64,000 nucleotides of DNA from Delphinus delphis (GCF_949987515.2 NC_082693.1:22998994-23062993); one strand, 5' to 3'; positions 11,910 to 27,780 are shown, counted from the first letter of the stretch. Notes: generated by a model not told the origin, from the letters alone. Program-made: numbers and translations.

Positions 11910-14900
11910 GTAACTAGATGAAATTTAAGTGTTTATTTGGACGTGTAATAACATCATTTTGATCATTCCATGCATTCTCATCAGATATCCCAGTTTGAAA
12001 GAACATCGCCTAAACACAGCTGACGTTAAGAGGCAAGCATTCTCCCTTCCTGCCCAAGTGGGCCTGCTCTCGGGGGGCGGGTCATAGACGTACTTGTGCT
12101 GCACAGACAGGAATGGAGACCAGCAGCACTGGCTCCACTGAGAATCTACCCCTCCCAACCACCGCCCTGAATTTAGAAAATGTTCAGGTTATCAGATCAG
12201 CTCTTTATATTCAGGTGACAAATGAGACAAAGGATACAGGCCATAGTACATCCTTTCTGTGGTCCCTGGAAATTCTGGACTGCCCTATGAACTCTGAAGG
12301 AGGTAGCCATGGCAACTTTAGCTTCATGATCCTGTTGATTTTCTTCTCTAGGAACATGTTATTTCCTTCACACTCCTGGCCTCTTTCACATCTGGGATTA
12401 TCTCTGCTCTCCTGATGGTGAGATACCAGGAAACAAGCACAGGCACCATGTAATCAAGGATGGCACTCGGCTTTGTTTTAGCTATGCTCACCTAATGCCA
12501 AGGTCTCCAAGAGGGCCTTTCCTCCAGCTGTTGCTTCTCCTTACTTCATCCTGCTAAGAGCAGGGATGCAGGGACCCTACTAAGGAAACACGCTTCTTCT
12601 TGGCTTCCCTGACCAGCCATATACCCAGCAGGCAGGTTCAGCTCCTGTCATCAGAACTGCTCTCCCCTCGTGTCCTTTAATGAATAGAACAAGGAGACAT
12701 TTTCCCATGAAAAGAGTAATTTCAAGGAAATAAAAACCAAGCAAATGCCAAAGAACTTTATCTTGATCTTTTTCTCTCATCATAAACTTCTTTCTCTAAT
12801 TCTTTCTTGCCTACTCTGTTTGTATATTTATTTATTGCCTTTCATTCTTTTTGTTCTTTGTTCAATGGAAATAAACTCTTTCTCCTACCCACCTACCCAT
12901 ATATAGGTTTCTTTTTGCTAGTCTTCCCCACATCAAATAAAAAGAAAAGTCATTAGCAAGCTGCCCACATAGATTTAATTTGAAAAAAAATCACTAAAAT
13001 TCATTTGGTTTTAATTTCTCTCCCTCAAAAAGCAACAATAACAAATGAAACTCCCAATGTTGAATGAGGGCTTACTAGATGCTCAAACTTCTCTAGGAGC
13101 AGCGAGAGTGACATAACTTCTTGGTGGTTCCAAGAAGTCTTCAAAGAGGACATATTTGGGCAAATTCTGAGGGAGAGCAAAGAGTCATTCATCAGGAAAA
13201 TGAAGGATTCTGGGCAAAGGATCCATGAGTGAAAACATGGCTCAAAACCAAGGCTTGAAACAACAGCCAGTGCGTGCTGGGAAAGTTCTGGAGCAGGAGA
13301 TACAGGTCGAGGAGTTGGGTATATGAGAGAGTGCTGTGGCAAGGCTAATGATGTAATGATTTGGGTTCTCAGCTTTAGACCTTGGACAGTGAGATAATTA
13401 AATTGCCATGTTAGAAAGCTAACTCCAGTGGCAGAATGGAAGCAAGAATAAGGGAGGGAGAATGAAGACAGAAGAATTAAGAGGCTGTTAGAATAGGTGA
13501 GAAATGAAGACGGGCTGAAATAAGGCAATGGCAGTGAAGTGGTAAGGAAGGAAGGGATTTTAGAGAAATTCACAGGTCGACAAGATTTTTAAATCTTTGG
13601 ATTTGGGAGTAAGTTTCTGGTTTGAGCAGTGGGGTGAATGATGGTGCCCATAAAAGAGTTAAGGGAATCCAAGCAGAGACCGAGATACTGGAGGCAAATA
13701 ATGAGCTTCATTTTAGATGTACTCAATTTGATGTGTTCATGGGACATTACAAGGAGGTATCTCATAGAAAATTGGAAAATCAACCTAAATTTTAGGATTA
13801 ATGTAGGATTATAGATTGGTGGGGAGTGAACCCCATCAATTTTAGGAGAAATGTAGAGTTGAAATATATAGATTGGTGGGGACAAAACTATAGTTCATGT
13901 GTCAGTTTGCTTTTGCTCCATGATAAATCACATTTATTATTTCTCATACTATTGTAGGTGGGCTAGATTGCTCTTCTAGTCTGGGCTGGCTTTGCTGATC
14001 TCTACCATTAGCTGGTGGCTAGAATGGGGATGGGTGGTTTAAGATGGTGTAACTCACATGTCTGGTGATTGACTGGTCTAGGTTGACCCCAGCTGGGTTG
14101 TCTCTTCTCCAAATGGTCTCTCATCCTCCAGTAGACTAGCCTATGCTTCTTCATGTAGTGGCCTCAGGGTTCCCTAGGGCAGCAAGAGAGGGCAAGCCCC
14201 AATGTGCAAATACTTTTCAAGCCTTTGCTCTGAACCACATTTGTTATATATCATTGGCTAAAGCAAGTCACATGGCCATGCCCCAAATCCATGTCGGGGA
14301 AGCTAGGGAGCCCATTTTTATAATTTACCACACTGAGGGTCTGGGAAGAGAGAAGAGGGTAAAGGACAACACGTTGAAGCTCTAACATTTTATATTCTGG
14401 GTTGGGAAGATAGTGGGGGTTATGGAAGTAGAATGTTTATCTGGTCAAGGAATTAACAAATCAAAACAGAAGAAAAGAAAGAGTGGAGAGAAAAGTGAAA
14501 GAAGGAAAGAGTGGGGGTCAATCAGGTGCCATCTAGAAGTCAAATTAGAAAAAGGATGAAAAGTGTCCATTGTTTTTAGTAAAGAGAAGGTCACTGATCA
14601 GTAATTGAAGCAGCTTTGGTGGAGTGTTTGGAGAAGGGAAAAGCCAGATGGTGATTAATGGCAGCTGGTAAAGGTAGCAGGTGTAGATCTTTCTTTCAAG
14701 CTCTGCCTTAGGAGAGTAAAGGAAGTTGATTTTTTTCTTGTTTTTTTTTTTTGTTTTGTTTTGTGTCTTATTACCTTGTTTTGTTTTTGTTTTTTAAAGA
14801 TGGCAGCTGAAGGATAGGATCTCTAACTTTAGAGGTACTTTTTCTATGTCTCTGACGTATGTAGGCAAAATATTCTGAACATTACCAGTTTTACTAAAGT

Positions 14901-15016
14901 TTAGAAGCATTCTTTGAATAATGTAAATAATTCATGTCTACTTATTCTTTGTGTCACAATTACTTTTGTTGTTTTAAAATCATAATATTAAAGATGATAA
15001 TTTATTTTACTAATAG
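11910..15016 (+). other. PPFIBP1 intron, 3.1 kb
   Basis: Contains old repeat-like sequence: about 13040-13560 resembles the same ancient family as 52480-53190 and 58310-59160, and 13890-14350 is another fossil element. The ORFs of 182 and 100 codons here have no recognisable similarity and no splice context. A pair of imperfect direct repeats (TAGATTGGTGGGGA) lies at about 13814 and 13869. Confidence 0.5.
13890..14350 (+). repeat. Ancient interspersed repeat, family uncertain
   Basis: Contains motifs met repeatedly in mammalian genomes: CAGTTTGCTTTTGCTCCATG, CTCTCATCCTCCAGTAGACT, AGCAAGAGAGGGCAAGCCCC, AAAGCAAGTCACATGGCCA. It is probably an old LTR or DNA-transposon fossil; I cannot fix the family by eye. 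Confidence 0.5.
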
Positions 15017-15092
15017 GATCGGAAAATAGAAGATCTTCGACAGTGCCTGAACAGGTATAAGAAAATGCAAGATACAGTGGTACTGGCCCAAG
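15017..15092 (+). CDS. PPFIBP1: PPFIBP1 coding exon, end of coiled coil (residues 204-228)
   Basis: 76 nt, phase 0 in and one base out: DRKIEDLRQCLNRYKKMQ to VVLAQ plus G. Acceptor taatag. Donor AAG|gtaaaa. A second GT donor lies 9 nt downstream (AAAAAAG|gtagtg), which would extend the exon in frame by Gly-Lys-Lys (see findings). Confidence 0.95.
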
Positions 15093-15913
15093 GTAAAAAA
15101 GGTAGTGTAGCTCTAAAGACTTCTCTGCTTTACTTGATTTTTAAGTGGCTGTGAACTTTTTTACATTTGGCCTCAATTTCTTTCATGAAGTATATCCATT
15201 ATTTCAAGTTAGGTTGCTCCTTTCATTCATTCAGTGATGTTATTAGGCATCTGTTCTCTGCCAGAAAGTGTGTCAGCTGATGAGTACACTGTTGATTGGT
15301 TGCCCAGAGAGAGCCTCTCCACGGAGTTGACTAGGTAACGTTGCAGAGAGAAAGAAGGACGGTACCTGCAAGAGCCTCGGGGAAAGAAGACCTTGGTGTG
15401 TTTATTAAGAAACAAAAGGAGACCAGTGTACCTAGAAGGTAGTGAGCAGGGGGGAGAGTGAGACAAGATGAGATAATAGAGGTGAGCACGGCCGGGTCAT
15501 GCAAAGTGAGGAGTTCAGCTCTTATTCGAGCCCAGAGGGATCCACTGAATGGTCTGAACAAGTCAACCGCATGATCTTTGTGACAAATGGACCATCGTGG
15601 ACTGTGGACCACTGGGACTATTCCAGCAGTGTTGGAAGGAAGGGAAGCCAATCAAGAGGCCCTTGCAGTATTGCAGTGGGAAGATCTGATGGTGCTGATT
15701 GGAAACGTATTTTGGTGTTAGAATCAACTCAGTAGTGTGATGAATTAGATGAGGAGAGTGAAGAAGAAGAAGGCATCAGGAAAGATCAACATTTATGACT
15801 AAAGCAACTAGCAGATGATGGTTCCATTTACCAAGAGGGGGAAGCCTAGAGAAGGAACATGGAAGTGGTTGAGGAGGATTGTGTTCAGCTTTGAATGTGT
15901 TTTTAAAAAATCT

Positions 15914-16105
15914 GGGGCTTCCCTGGTGGCGCAGTGTTGAGCGTCCGCCTGCCGATGCAGGGGACACGGGTTCGTGCCCCGGTCTGGGAAGATCCCACAT
16001 GCCGCGGAGCGGCTGGGCCCGTGAGCCATGGCCGCTGAGCCTGCGCGTCCAGAGCCTGTGCTCCACAACGGTAGAGGCCGCAACAGTGAGAGGCCCGCGT
16101 ACTGC

Positions 16106-16132
<27 letters not shown>
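15914..16132 (+). mobile_element. CHR SINE
   Basis: Starts GGGGCTTCCCTGGTGGCGCA and ends in about 25 A. One base is missing in the GTGGTTGAG segment (GTGTTGAGCG here). Otherwise full length. Confidence 0.93.
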
Positions 16133-16136
<4 letters not shown>

Positions 16137-16331
16137 ACATCTAGGTAAAGATAGTATGCATTTTGTTGTATTTATTATTATTTTATCTGCTGATGGGCCA
16201 GTTGGCTATCCACAAATGTGGCAAAGATTTGGGGGTCATTCAAAACACACAAAAATGTGAAGAACTTTGAAAGTTCTCTTGTTCATTAGCACTGCCTAGT
16301 TGGGGTTATTTGCTTTGAAAGTAAGTGCTGG

Positions 16332-16790
16332 CTACCAAATGTAAAATGGATAGCTAGTGGGAAGCAGCTGCATAGCACAGGGAGATCAGCTTGGTGCTTT
16401 GTGACCACCTAGAGGAGTGGGATAGGGAGGGTGGGAGGGAGGGAGGTAAAAAGTCAGTCAAAATTGCACTGGCATGATCATTGCTGGCATTTTCACGTAA
16501 TTCTTTCTGGCCTTTTTTTTCTATGCATATAAGTATATAATTAAAAAAGATAGTTTTTAACCGTGACAGCAGGATAGATGTTTATAAACCATTGAAAATT
16601 ATGTCCTGTTCTATTGAAGAGTCCCCTAGAGGGAAGAGATATGGGGATATATGTATATGTATAACTGATTCACTTTGTTATAAAGCAGAAACTAACACAC
16701 CATTGTAAAGCAATTATACTCCAATAAAGATGTTTAAAAAAAAAGAAATTACCTAGAATTACACATATCAGTAGCTATTAAAAAAAAAAA
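16332..16790 (+). mobile_element. 5'-truncated L1 with internal 178-bp foreign insert and possible 3' transduction
   Basis: L1 3'-end sequence resumes on both sides of a non-L1 segment. The left part (16332-16444) matches the reverse of 20880-20980 in the antisense L1. The right part (about 16623-16740) carries the typical end CACTTTGTTATAAAGCAGAA and AATAAAG near 16724. After the first A run come about 35 unique bases and a second A run. GTAAGTGCTGG occurs at both ends (16321-16331 and 16791-16801), a target-site duplication. Confidence 0.85.
16445..16622 (+). repeat. Copy A of a local 178-bp duplication, inside L1
   Basis: Matches 17458-17636 in the same orientation with two substitutions and one single-base gap as I count them. 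It begins GGTAAAAAGTCAGTCAAAAT and ends TCTATTGAAGAGT. It interrupts the L1 end between GGGAGGGAG and an AGAGGGAAGAGATATGG segment. Confidence 0.9.
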
Positions 16791-16900
16791 GTAAGTGCTG
16801 GAAATAAGTCTTTTGGTAGGTACTCATGGGACACTCGGATTTTGAAATTTTAATCTTGATGGGTTCACAAAGAAAGAAAATGCTGCTTTAGACCAGGATC

Positions 16901-17114
16901 TTTTTTTTTTTTTTTTTTTTTTGCGGTACGCGGGCCTCTCACTGTTGTGGCCTCTCCCGTTGCAGAGCACAGGCTCCGGACGCACAGGTCCAGCGGCCAT
17001 GGCTCACAGGCCCAGCCGCTCCGCGGCATGTGGGATCTTCCCGGACCGGGGCACGAACCCGTGTCCCCTGCATCGGCAGGCGGACTCTTAACCACTGCAC
17101 CACCAGGGAAGCCC
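16901..17114 (-). mobile_element. CHR SINE, antisense, with TSD
   Basis: Left poly-T, then GCGGTACGCGGGCCTCTCAC, ending AGGGAAGCCC. TAGACCAGGATC is present at 16889-16900 and 17115-17126, a 12-bp target-site duplication. Confidence 0.95.
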
Positions 17115-17457
17115 TAGACCAGGATCTTTGAAAAAAATGGATCTTCATCTTTTTGTCCAGAAGGCCTATTATTAAGACTTTATAAATATCTGAATGAGCA
17201 AATGAACCTCTAATTATCAGTGTAGACTTATGACAATTCTTACCACTCACCATTTTCTAAACCTTCACAGGAGTCTCTCTTCTAAAGAATATTGCAAATT
17301 CTCAAGTAATTAATTTTTACATAGTCATAGCATTTAAAACATTGTTTGATTTTATAGAATCTCAACACTATAATTCTAATATTTAAAAATCAAGGAAGAG
17401 CAGATTGATTTCTGTAATTAGACTACATTGTAAGACACTTGGAAAACAGATAAAAAG

Positions 17458-17636
17458 GGTAAAAAGTCACTCAAAATTGCACTGGCATGATCATTGCTGG
17501 CATTTTCACGTAATTCTTTCTGGCCTTTTTTTTCTATGCATATAAGCATATAATTAAAAAAGATAGTTTTTAACCGTGTACAGCAGGATAGATGTTTATA
17601 AACCATTGAAAATTATGTCCTGTTCTATTGAAGAGT
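17458..17636 (+). repeat. Copy B (likely source) of the local duplication
   Basis: Lies in otherwise unique intron sequence, so it is the probable original of the copy at 16445-16622. Contains TCATTGCTGGCATTTTCACG and TAAACCATTGAAAATTATGT, both shared with copy A. Confidence 0.9.
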
Positions 17637-18543
17637 TATGTAAACAGTGATTTCTCACTAGGATTTATATTTATTTAGACAATCCTCAGGGAATTTTAAG
17701 AATACCTGAATTCTAATAAAATTAGAGTAAAAATCTAATAAAAACCTAAATTAAGAAGCTATGTCTAGTTAGTATCTTTAAACAAGTATATGATTTGCCA
17801 TTTTGTATTATTCAGAGAATAGTTGGAAGGACCATTCTGTTTGTAAAGAAAGAATATCTGGCACTGTTGTTCAGCACTTAATCCTTTTCATTTCTAGAGA
17901 TGTAAAAAAATTCTCAAAGTTGCTGGTTTGCTGGTTATGTGGTTCCTTCTCTCCATTAGGCCATTCTTTCTACTTTAAAATGAAATGAATGGCAAAAAAG
18001 GATCCTCTTAAGAGTCAAAGGGTCATCTATTTTCTCTTCTTTTCCTTTTTTCCTTTCTATGTTTTTTCAAGACCACAGTAGCGATGAAAATGGAGTTGTC
18101 TAAATGGTGACTTCGTTGCTGTTCAGAATCAGTTTTGTTGTACCACTGGTATTCCTCAGCTGGGTTATTTCTGAACTGAAATTTATAAAGCCCCAAATGT
18201 TGACACAGAATTACAGTAAGGTTGTTGGACTAAGTTAACTTTTAACATCAATGCTGTGAGTCTATGATTGTATCTATTAAACCACTAGTAATTAATACCT
18301 CTACTAATACCACTACTGGATACTCATGTGGCCCAAGAGTCCCTGGGCCTTAGGTGCTCACAGTTTAAGATGCCGTTTCCTAGGTCCCACGTTGTTGTTC
18401 TTCAAGCGATGCCAGGAGTTGACTCTTTGATTTTTAGGGATCAGAAAAATTTTTATATTCAAGATAATTGGGATTCTTATCTTCCTCCAAAAGTAAAACA
18501 TGAAAAGCTGCTGGTGTCCACTTTCCGCTTTGTCGTTGCTTAG

Positions 18544-18698
18544 GCCAAGATGGTGACTTTGAAGACCTGCTCCCGTCCAGTTCCTTCTCCACTTTGCTGG
18601 ACGCACAGGGCTTTAGCGATCTGGAGAAAAACCTGTCATCTACGCCAGTAATGGGATCTCCCAGTCACGACCCATTTAACACAAGTGCTCCAGAAGAG
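18544..18698 (+). CDS. PPFIBP1: PPFIBP1 coding exon, start of Ser-rich linker (residues 229-280)
   Basis: 155 nt, entering with two bases and leaving in phase 0: GQDGDFEDLLPSSSFSTLLD, then AQGFSDLEKNLSSTPVMGSP, then SHDPFNTSAPEE. Clearly the human exon, but more diverged (human has GEYEELLNSSSISS), as expected for a disordered linker. Donor gtattt. Confidence 0.96.
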
Positions 18699-19199
18699 GT
18701 ATTTATAGACTCAATAGTTTCTTCATGTTAAAGAGACTCTGTCATTGAAAGTGCCATTGATAACATCAAAGACATGGTTCTTTTCTCAGGTGGATTACTG
18801 ACTTGCTTTATCCCCGCAATTATTGTGACCTCCGGCTCTTTATTTGAAATGTGTGTTTTTTCCCTCTCTTTATTAATAAGTAAACACTTGGGCAATGTCA
18901 AAACCACTTATGTAATTCAGGAAAGACATATGAATCCCTTGGAGATGGATGTCATCTTCAGTACTAGGTTATAATCTACTTCCTAAAGAATAAGTAGGGA
19001 ATAAGTAAAGTGAGGGTAAAGTGAGATTATGTAAATTTATTTTAGTCACGTGTGACAGTAACTGTGAAAGATGATGGACTTCAGTTAACATGCTGGGGAT
19101 TGTGGAGCCATGTATTGCATGGGGGTACCCAAACCTGAGGTCAGCAGGTGAACTGATCTACAAGCGTAGTTATGGCAAAACAATAAGAAGCAAATTGCC

Positions 19200-19402
19200 G
19201 GGCTTCCCTGGTGGCACAGTGGTTGAGAGTCCGCCTGCCGATGCAGGGGACACGGGTTCGTGCCCCGCTCTGGGAAGATCCCACATGCGGCAGAGCGGCT
19301 GGGCCTGTGAGCCATGGCCGCTGAGCCTGCATGTCTGGAGCCTGTGCTCCGCAACGGGAGAGGCCACAACAGTGAGCGGCCCATGTACAGAAAAAAAAAA
19401 AA
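19200..19402 (+). mobile_element. CHR SINE with TSD
   Basis: Full-length copy. AAGAAGCAAATTGCC is repeated at 19185-19199 and 19403-19417, a perfect 15-bp target-site duplication. Confidence 0.95.
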
Positions 19403-19748
19403 AAGAAGCAAATTGCCCTGACAGATAACACATTGATTAATTGATTTCTTGGTAAATAAGGTGTCATCTGCATGGAGGATCTGATTTACGGGATCTGTAG
19501 TGTTGAAAAATGCTTCAAAGAAGCAAACGCCTTCCTATGGCCCTTCAAATTATCTTCGTGAGGTGGAGTGAAGAAAAAGACCACCCACTTTTTAGAAGGT
19601 AGAGATGTTGGCAATAGGGTAGACCAGATCAACACGTCTATTAGAAGGATGAACTAAGATGTCTACCATGATTATTTTTGTAATCTGGTCAGTTAATAAA
19701 AAGTGACAGCTTTCAGTTTTTTTTAAAAAAGATCATGGAAGAAAATTT

Positions 19749-19827
19749 TGGGTTCGAGCCCTGGTCCGGGAAGATCCCACATGCTGCGGAGCAACTAAGC
19801 CCGTGTGCCACAACTACTGAGCCTAAT
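19749..19827 (+). mobile_element. Partial older CHR SINE
   Basis: Only the middle of a SINE: GGTTCGAGCCCTGGTCCGGG through GCAACTAAGCCCGTGTGCCA to ACTACTGAGCC. The 5' end and tail are missing. Confidence 0.75.
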
Positions 19828-20384
19828 CACTCTATTAGATAAAAGCATATCTGCAAATATCTTCACAAAAAGCCCTTTACTGCCTTAGGTTCCCTGTAAG
19901 GCCACTATAAGATATCCCTTTGTTTTTAGAGTTTTTGATCTTTTTGAAAGGTTCAATGAGACAGCACCACCTTGAATTTTCCTGTCTTCACAAAGCTACA
20001 CCTGTGGTTTCATCTTAAGACTGTTTTCCTGACAGCACCTGTGCTTCATCTTTGCCCTCAAACCATTTCTTAATTTTAATATGTAATGTTCCATCTAGGG
20101 AGACTAGGAATGAGAAACAGTTTAATTTTTCAAGTAAATAGTCTTGGCTCCTTTATATTTAACAGTTGCTTCTTTGGTCACCTCTCTTCTAACATTTTAT
20201 TGTAAGTAGCGAGAAGAAATCAAATGGCATCTTTACTTTTTATATCTGTTGCTCATAATTACGTAATGAGAATATGAAATTTGAATTGAATGAAAGTGAA
20301 TTCAAGGAGAAAAGAGCATTTCTTTTTTAAATGTAAGAGAGAGCTAAAATATGCCGTTACAAGGAGTTGGTGGGAAGAGGAATT

Positions 20385-20700
20385 GGATGAAGATAGTCAA
20401 AAAGTATGAACTTCTGGCTATAACTAAGTACTGAGGATGTAAAGTACAGCATGGTGACTACAGTTAACATTGCTATATTGTATATTTGAAAGCTGCTGCT
20501 AAGAGAGTAGATCCTAAAAGTTCTCATCAAAAGGAAAAATGTTTTTTTTTCTGGTATCTATAGGAGGTGATAGATGTTAGTTTAACTAAACTCAACTGTG
20601 ATAATCATATCACAGTGTAGGTATGTCAAGTCATTATCCTGTACACCTAAAACTTGTACAGTGGCTATATGTCAATTATATCTCAAAGAAATGGAAAGGA
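20385..20700 (+). repeat. Old L1 3' end
   Basis: Carries sequence typical of ancient mammalian L1 3' regions: TACAGCATGGTGACTACAGT, then GTAGGTATGTCAAGTCATTA, TGTACACCTAAAACTTGTAC, and GTCAATTATATCTCAA. Confidence 0.75.
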
Positions 20701-21139
20701 AAAAAACCCAAGGAATCAGTTAAGGAATAAGAGCTATTTTAGAGGGAAAAATCCCCTAATTTTTTTTTTAACATCTTTATTGGAGTATAATTGCTTTACA
20801 ATGGTGTGTTAGTTTCCGCTGTATAACAAAGTGAATCAGCCATACACATACATATATCCCCATATCTCCTCCCTCTTGCCTCTCCCTCCCACCCTGCCTA
20901 TCCCACTCCTATAGGTGGACACAAAGCACCGAGCTGATCTCCCTGTGCTATGCGGCTGCTTCCCACTAGCTATCTGTTTTACATTTGGTAGTGTATATAT
21001 GTCCATGCCACTCTCTCACTTTGTCCCAGCTTACCCTTTTCACGCCCTGTGTCCTCAAGTCCATTCTCTACGTCTGTGTCTTTATTCCTGTCCTGCAGCT
21101 AAGTTTTTCAGAAACTTTTTTTTTTAAGGTTCCATATAT

Positions 21140-24925
<3,786 letters not shown>

Positions 24926-24984
24926 TTCCTTAATTGTTTTGGGTTTGTTATTGTAAGGCTTTTCCTTCTCTTGTGTGTCCTGCC

Positions 24985-25912
24985 TAGAGAAGTTCCTTTA
25001 GCATTTGTTGTAGAGCTGGTTTGGTGGTGCTGAATCATGTTAGCTTTTGCTTATCTGTAAAGGTTTTGATTTCTCCGTCGAATCTGAATGAGGTCCTTGC
25101 TGGGTACAGTAATCTTAGTTGTAGGTTTTTCCCTTTCATCACTTTAAATATGTCCTGCCACTCCCTTCTGGCTTGCAGAGTTTCTGCTGAAAGGTCAGCT
25201 GTTAACCTTATGGGGATTCCCTTGTGTGTTAATTGTTGCTTTTCCCTTGCTGCTTTTAGTATTTTTTCTTTATATTTAATTTTTGATAGTTTGATTAATA
25301 TGTGTCTTGGCGTTTTTCTCCTTGGATTTATCCTGTATGGTACTCTGCGCTTTCTGTACTTGATTGACTATTTCTTTACTCATATTAGGGACGTTTTCAA
25401 CTATAATCTCTTCAGATATTTTCTCAGTCCCTTTTTTTTCTCTTCTTCTTCTGGGACCCCTATATTTCAAATGTTGGTGCATTTAATGTTATCCCAGAGG
25501 TCTCTGAGATTGTCCTCAATTCTTTTCTTTCTTTTTTCTTTATTCTGCTCTGTGGTAGTTATTTCCACTATTTTATCTTCCAGGTCACTTATCCATTCTT
25601 CTGCCTCAGTTATTCTGCTATTGATTCCTTTTAAAGAATTTTTAATTTCATTTATTGTGTTGTTCATCATTGTTTCTTTGCTCTTTAGTTACTTCTAGTT
25701 CTTACTATTAACTTTCTTTGCTCTTTATCTTCTAGGCCCTTGTTAAACGTTTCTTGTATTTTCTCCATTCTATTTCCAAGATTTTGGATCATCTTTACTA
25801 TCATTATTCTGAATTCTTTTTCAGGTAGACTGCCTATTTCCTCTTCATTTGTTTGGTCTGGTGAGTTTTTACCTTGCTCCTTCATCTGCTGTGTATTTCT
25901 CTGTCTTCTCAT
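24985..25912 (-). pseudogene. L1 ORF1 (RNA-binding protein), broken
   Basis: The N-terminus is visible: MRRQRNTQQMKEQGKNSPDQ and SLPEKEFRIMIVKMIQNLGN, followed after frame breaks by the coiled-coil part (NEIKNSLKGINSRITEAEEW) and then RGPRRRREKKGTEKISEEII. It is split over at least three frames. The right end is inferred from the usual ORF1 length and the start of ORF2. Confidence 0.85.
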
Positions 25913-27064
25913 TTTGCTTAACTTACTGTGTTTGGGGTCTCCGTTTCACAGGCTGCATGTTCGTAGTTCCCATTGTTTTTGATGTCTGCTCCCAGTGGGT
26001 AAGGTTGATTCAGTGGGTTGTGTAGGCTTCCTGGTGGAGGGGACTGGTGCCTGTGTTCTGGTGGATGAGGCTGGATCTTTTCTTTCTGGTGGGCAGGCCC
26101 ACGTCTGATGGTGTGTTTTGGGGTGACTGTGAACTTATTATGATTTTAGGCAGCCTCTCTGCTAATGGGTGGGGTTGTGTTCCTGTCTTGCTAGTTGTTT
26201 GGCATGGGGTGTCCAGCACTGTTGCTTGCTGGCTGTTGAGTGGAGCTGGGTCTTCGTGTTGAGATGGAGATCTCTGGGAGAGCTTTTGCTGCTTGGTATT
26301 CCATGGGGCCGGGAGGTCTCTGGTGGATCAGTGTCCTGAACTCAGCTCTCCCATCTCAGAGGCTCAGGCCTGACACCCGGCCAGAGCACCAAGACCCTGT
26401 CAGCCACACGGTCTCTCTTCAGAAGACAGGGCTGGACCTTGAGAGAGACAGAAGACTTGGAAGTGTGTGGGTGGTACCTGCAGTCAAAAGTCCTCAGTTC
26501 CAGTGCTGACTTTCCTGCTAACCAGGTCTTTGGCTTCTGTTTCTTTATCTGCTAGCGTTGGAGGGTCTCCTGCAGAGGCAGGGGGTGGCTGTGGCTCACC
26601 ATCAGAAATCCCCTCATTGGTAAATATTTATACTGAAAGAAAAAAATAATGTATGGTAGCCAAGGCATGTGCTACATTTATAGAAAGAGGCTGCTTTTAC
26701 ATAGGAGACACCTAGATAATCTCATATCCTTACCAAAAGAAGTCTGCTATGTGAATTGTAGTTTAATCACAGATTTTTAGTTTGGAATAAGAATGATTTG
26801 AGGAGGACTGAGGGTGTTCAGCCACATTTTAAAAGAAAAGCCAGGAGGGTGATTTGAGCATGGAGTGAAAGCCCTAAAGTTTGAAAGGAAATGAAGAGCA
26901 TGGGTCAGTCTGCTAGTGTAGCTATTTTTCCCTGTGATTAGGAACCCAAGGAAGTACATGCACTTCAGGAAACGGGGATGGTGCCTAAATAAATTGCCCA
27001 GGATGAATCGTAAAGATTCAAACTGAAAAAATTGATAGTGAAGTAATCTATTTTATAATAATAC

Positions 27065-27780
27065 AACTTGTTAAGGAACAAAATTCAACTGAGTAAATTT
27101 TAAAGATCTTGTTGGCTTTACTCAGCGATTCATGAATCTAGCAGCATCCCCTTGACTTTTGTAGGTGGAAGGGAGCAGGAACAGCGAAGTCTTACTTGGC
27201 ATTTGCTGATCGGTTAAAGCAGGGTCATTTCCTTACATGGAGCAAAGAGAGGTGTTGGGGCCCAGCCAGGTAACTTGTGCTGAGCAGGAAGTGCTGACTG
27301 GTTGACCTAGGCCTTCCTTTTCTGGGAGAGCCAAGCAGAGAAAATTTAGTTATTTTCAGGCGTGCTAACATGGGGCTTAGCATGAGTGACTCCATCTTGT
27401 GCCCAGTCTGGTTACTTTAACAGGCTGCACATTTTATAACCTTTTATAGTATCACAGGGTGAGAATACCACTCAGTAACTGAAACAGAAATCACAAAGCT
27501 GAATTTATTGCTTATTTAAGTAAGTGAGCTTTGCTGGTCAAGGACATTCTCTTTGAGTGGATCATATGGAGGGTTTTTAGGATGCTGGGAGCTCAGGGGT
27601 TGGGCTTTCAGAGGCAGGAGTGAGTTGACGGCAGCTGTGTGTGGTTGTGAAGGCGAGACTGTTGTTGACTGGTTGGCACTCAGAAGTGTGTTCCTGGTGT
27701 GAGTCCCTACCTGACTAGCTGACTCGCAGAAGCCAAGAGCTATCTCAGATTGGTTGACTTGCAGAAGTGCGTTCACTCAT
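27065..27780 (+). repeat. LTR-like fossil element, family uncertain
   Basis: Contains ACTGAGTAAATTTTAAAGAT, TTACTTGGCATTTGCTGATC, TAACATGGGGCTTAGCATGA and GGCTGCACATTTTATAACC, which resemble ancient mammalian endogenous-retroviral LTRs. No internal viral gene is present. The right limit is uncertain. Confidence 0.45.

Larger units (their letters stand above)
15093..18543 (+). other. PPFIBP1 intron, 3.45 kb, repeat-rich
   Basis: Holds an old repeat-like stretch (about 15200-15870), a sense CHR SINE (15914-16132), a truncated L1 with an internal foreign segment (16332-16790), an antisense CHR SINE (16901-17114), and the source copy of that foreign segment (17458-17636). Confidence 0.75.

Noticed and set aside
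12113..12415. 100-codon + strand ORF
   Set aside because: Intronic, no recognised similarity, and not in phase with any PPFIBP1 exon; consistent with chance.
13025..13573. 182-codon ORF on the minus strand
   Set aside because: It lies in old repeat-like intron sequence, has no recognisable similarity and a low-complexity, Ser/Leu/Pro-rich translation; no splice or promoter context.
25021..25698. 225-codon + strand ORF with membrane-like segments
   Set aside because: Antisense shadow of L1 ORF1; the hydrophobicity comes from reading an A-rich coding strand in reverse.
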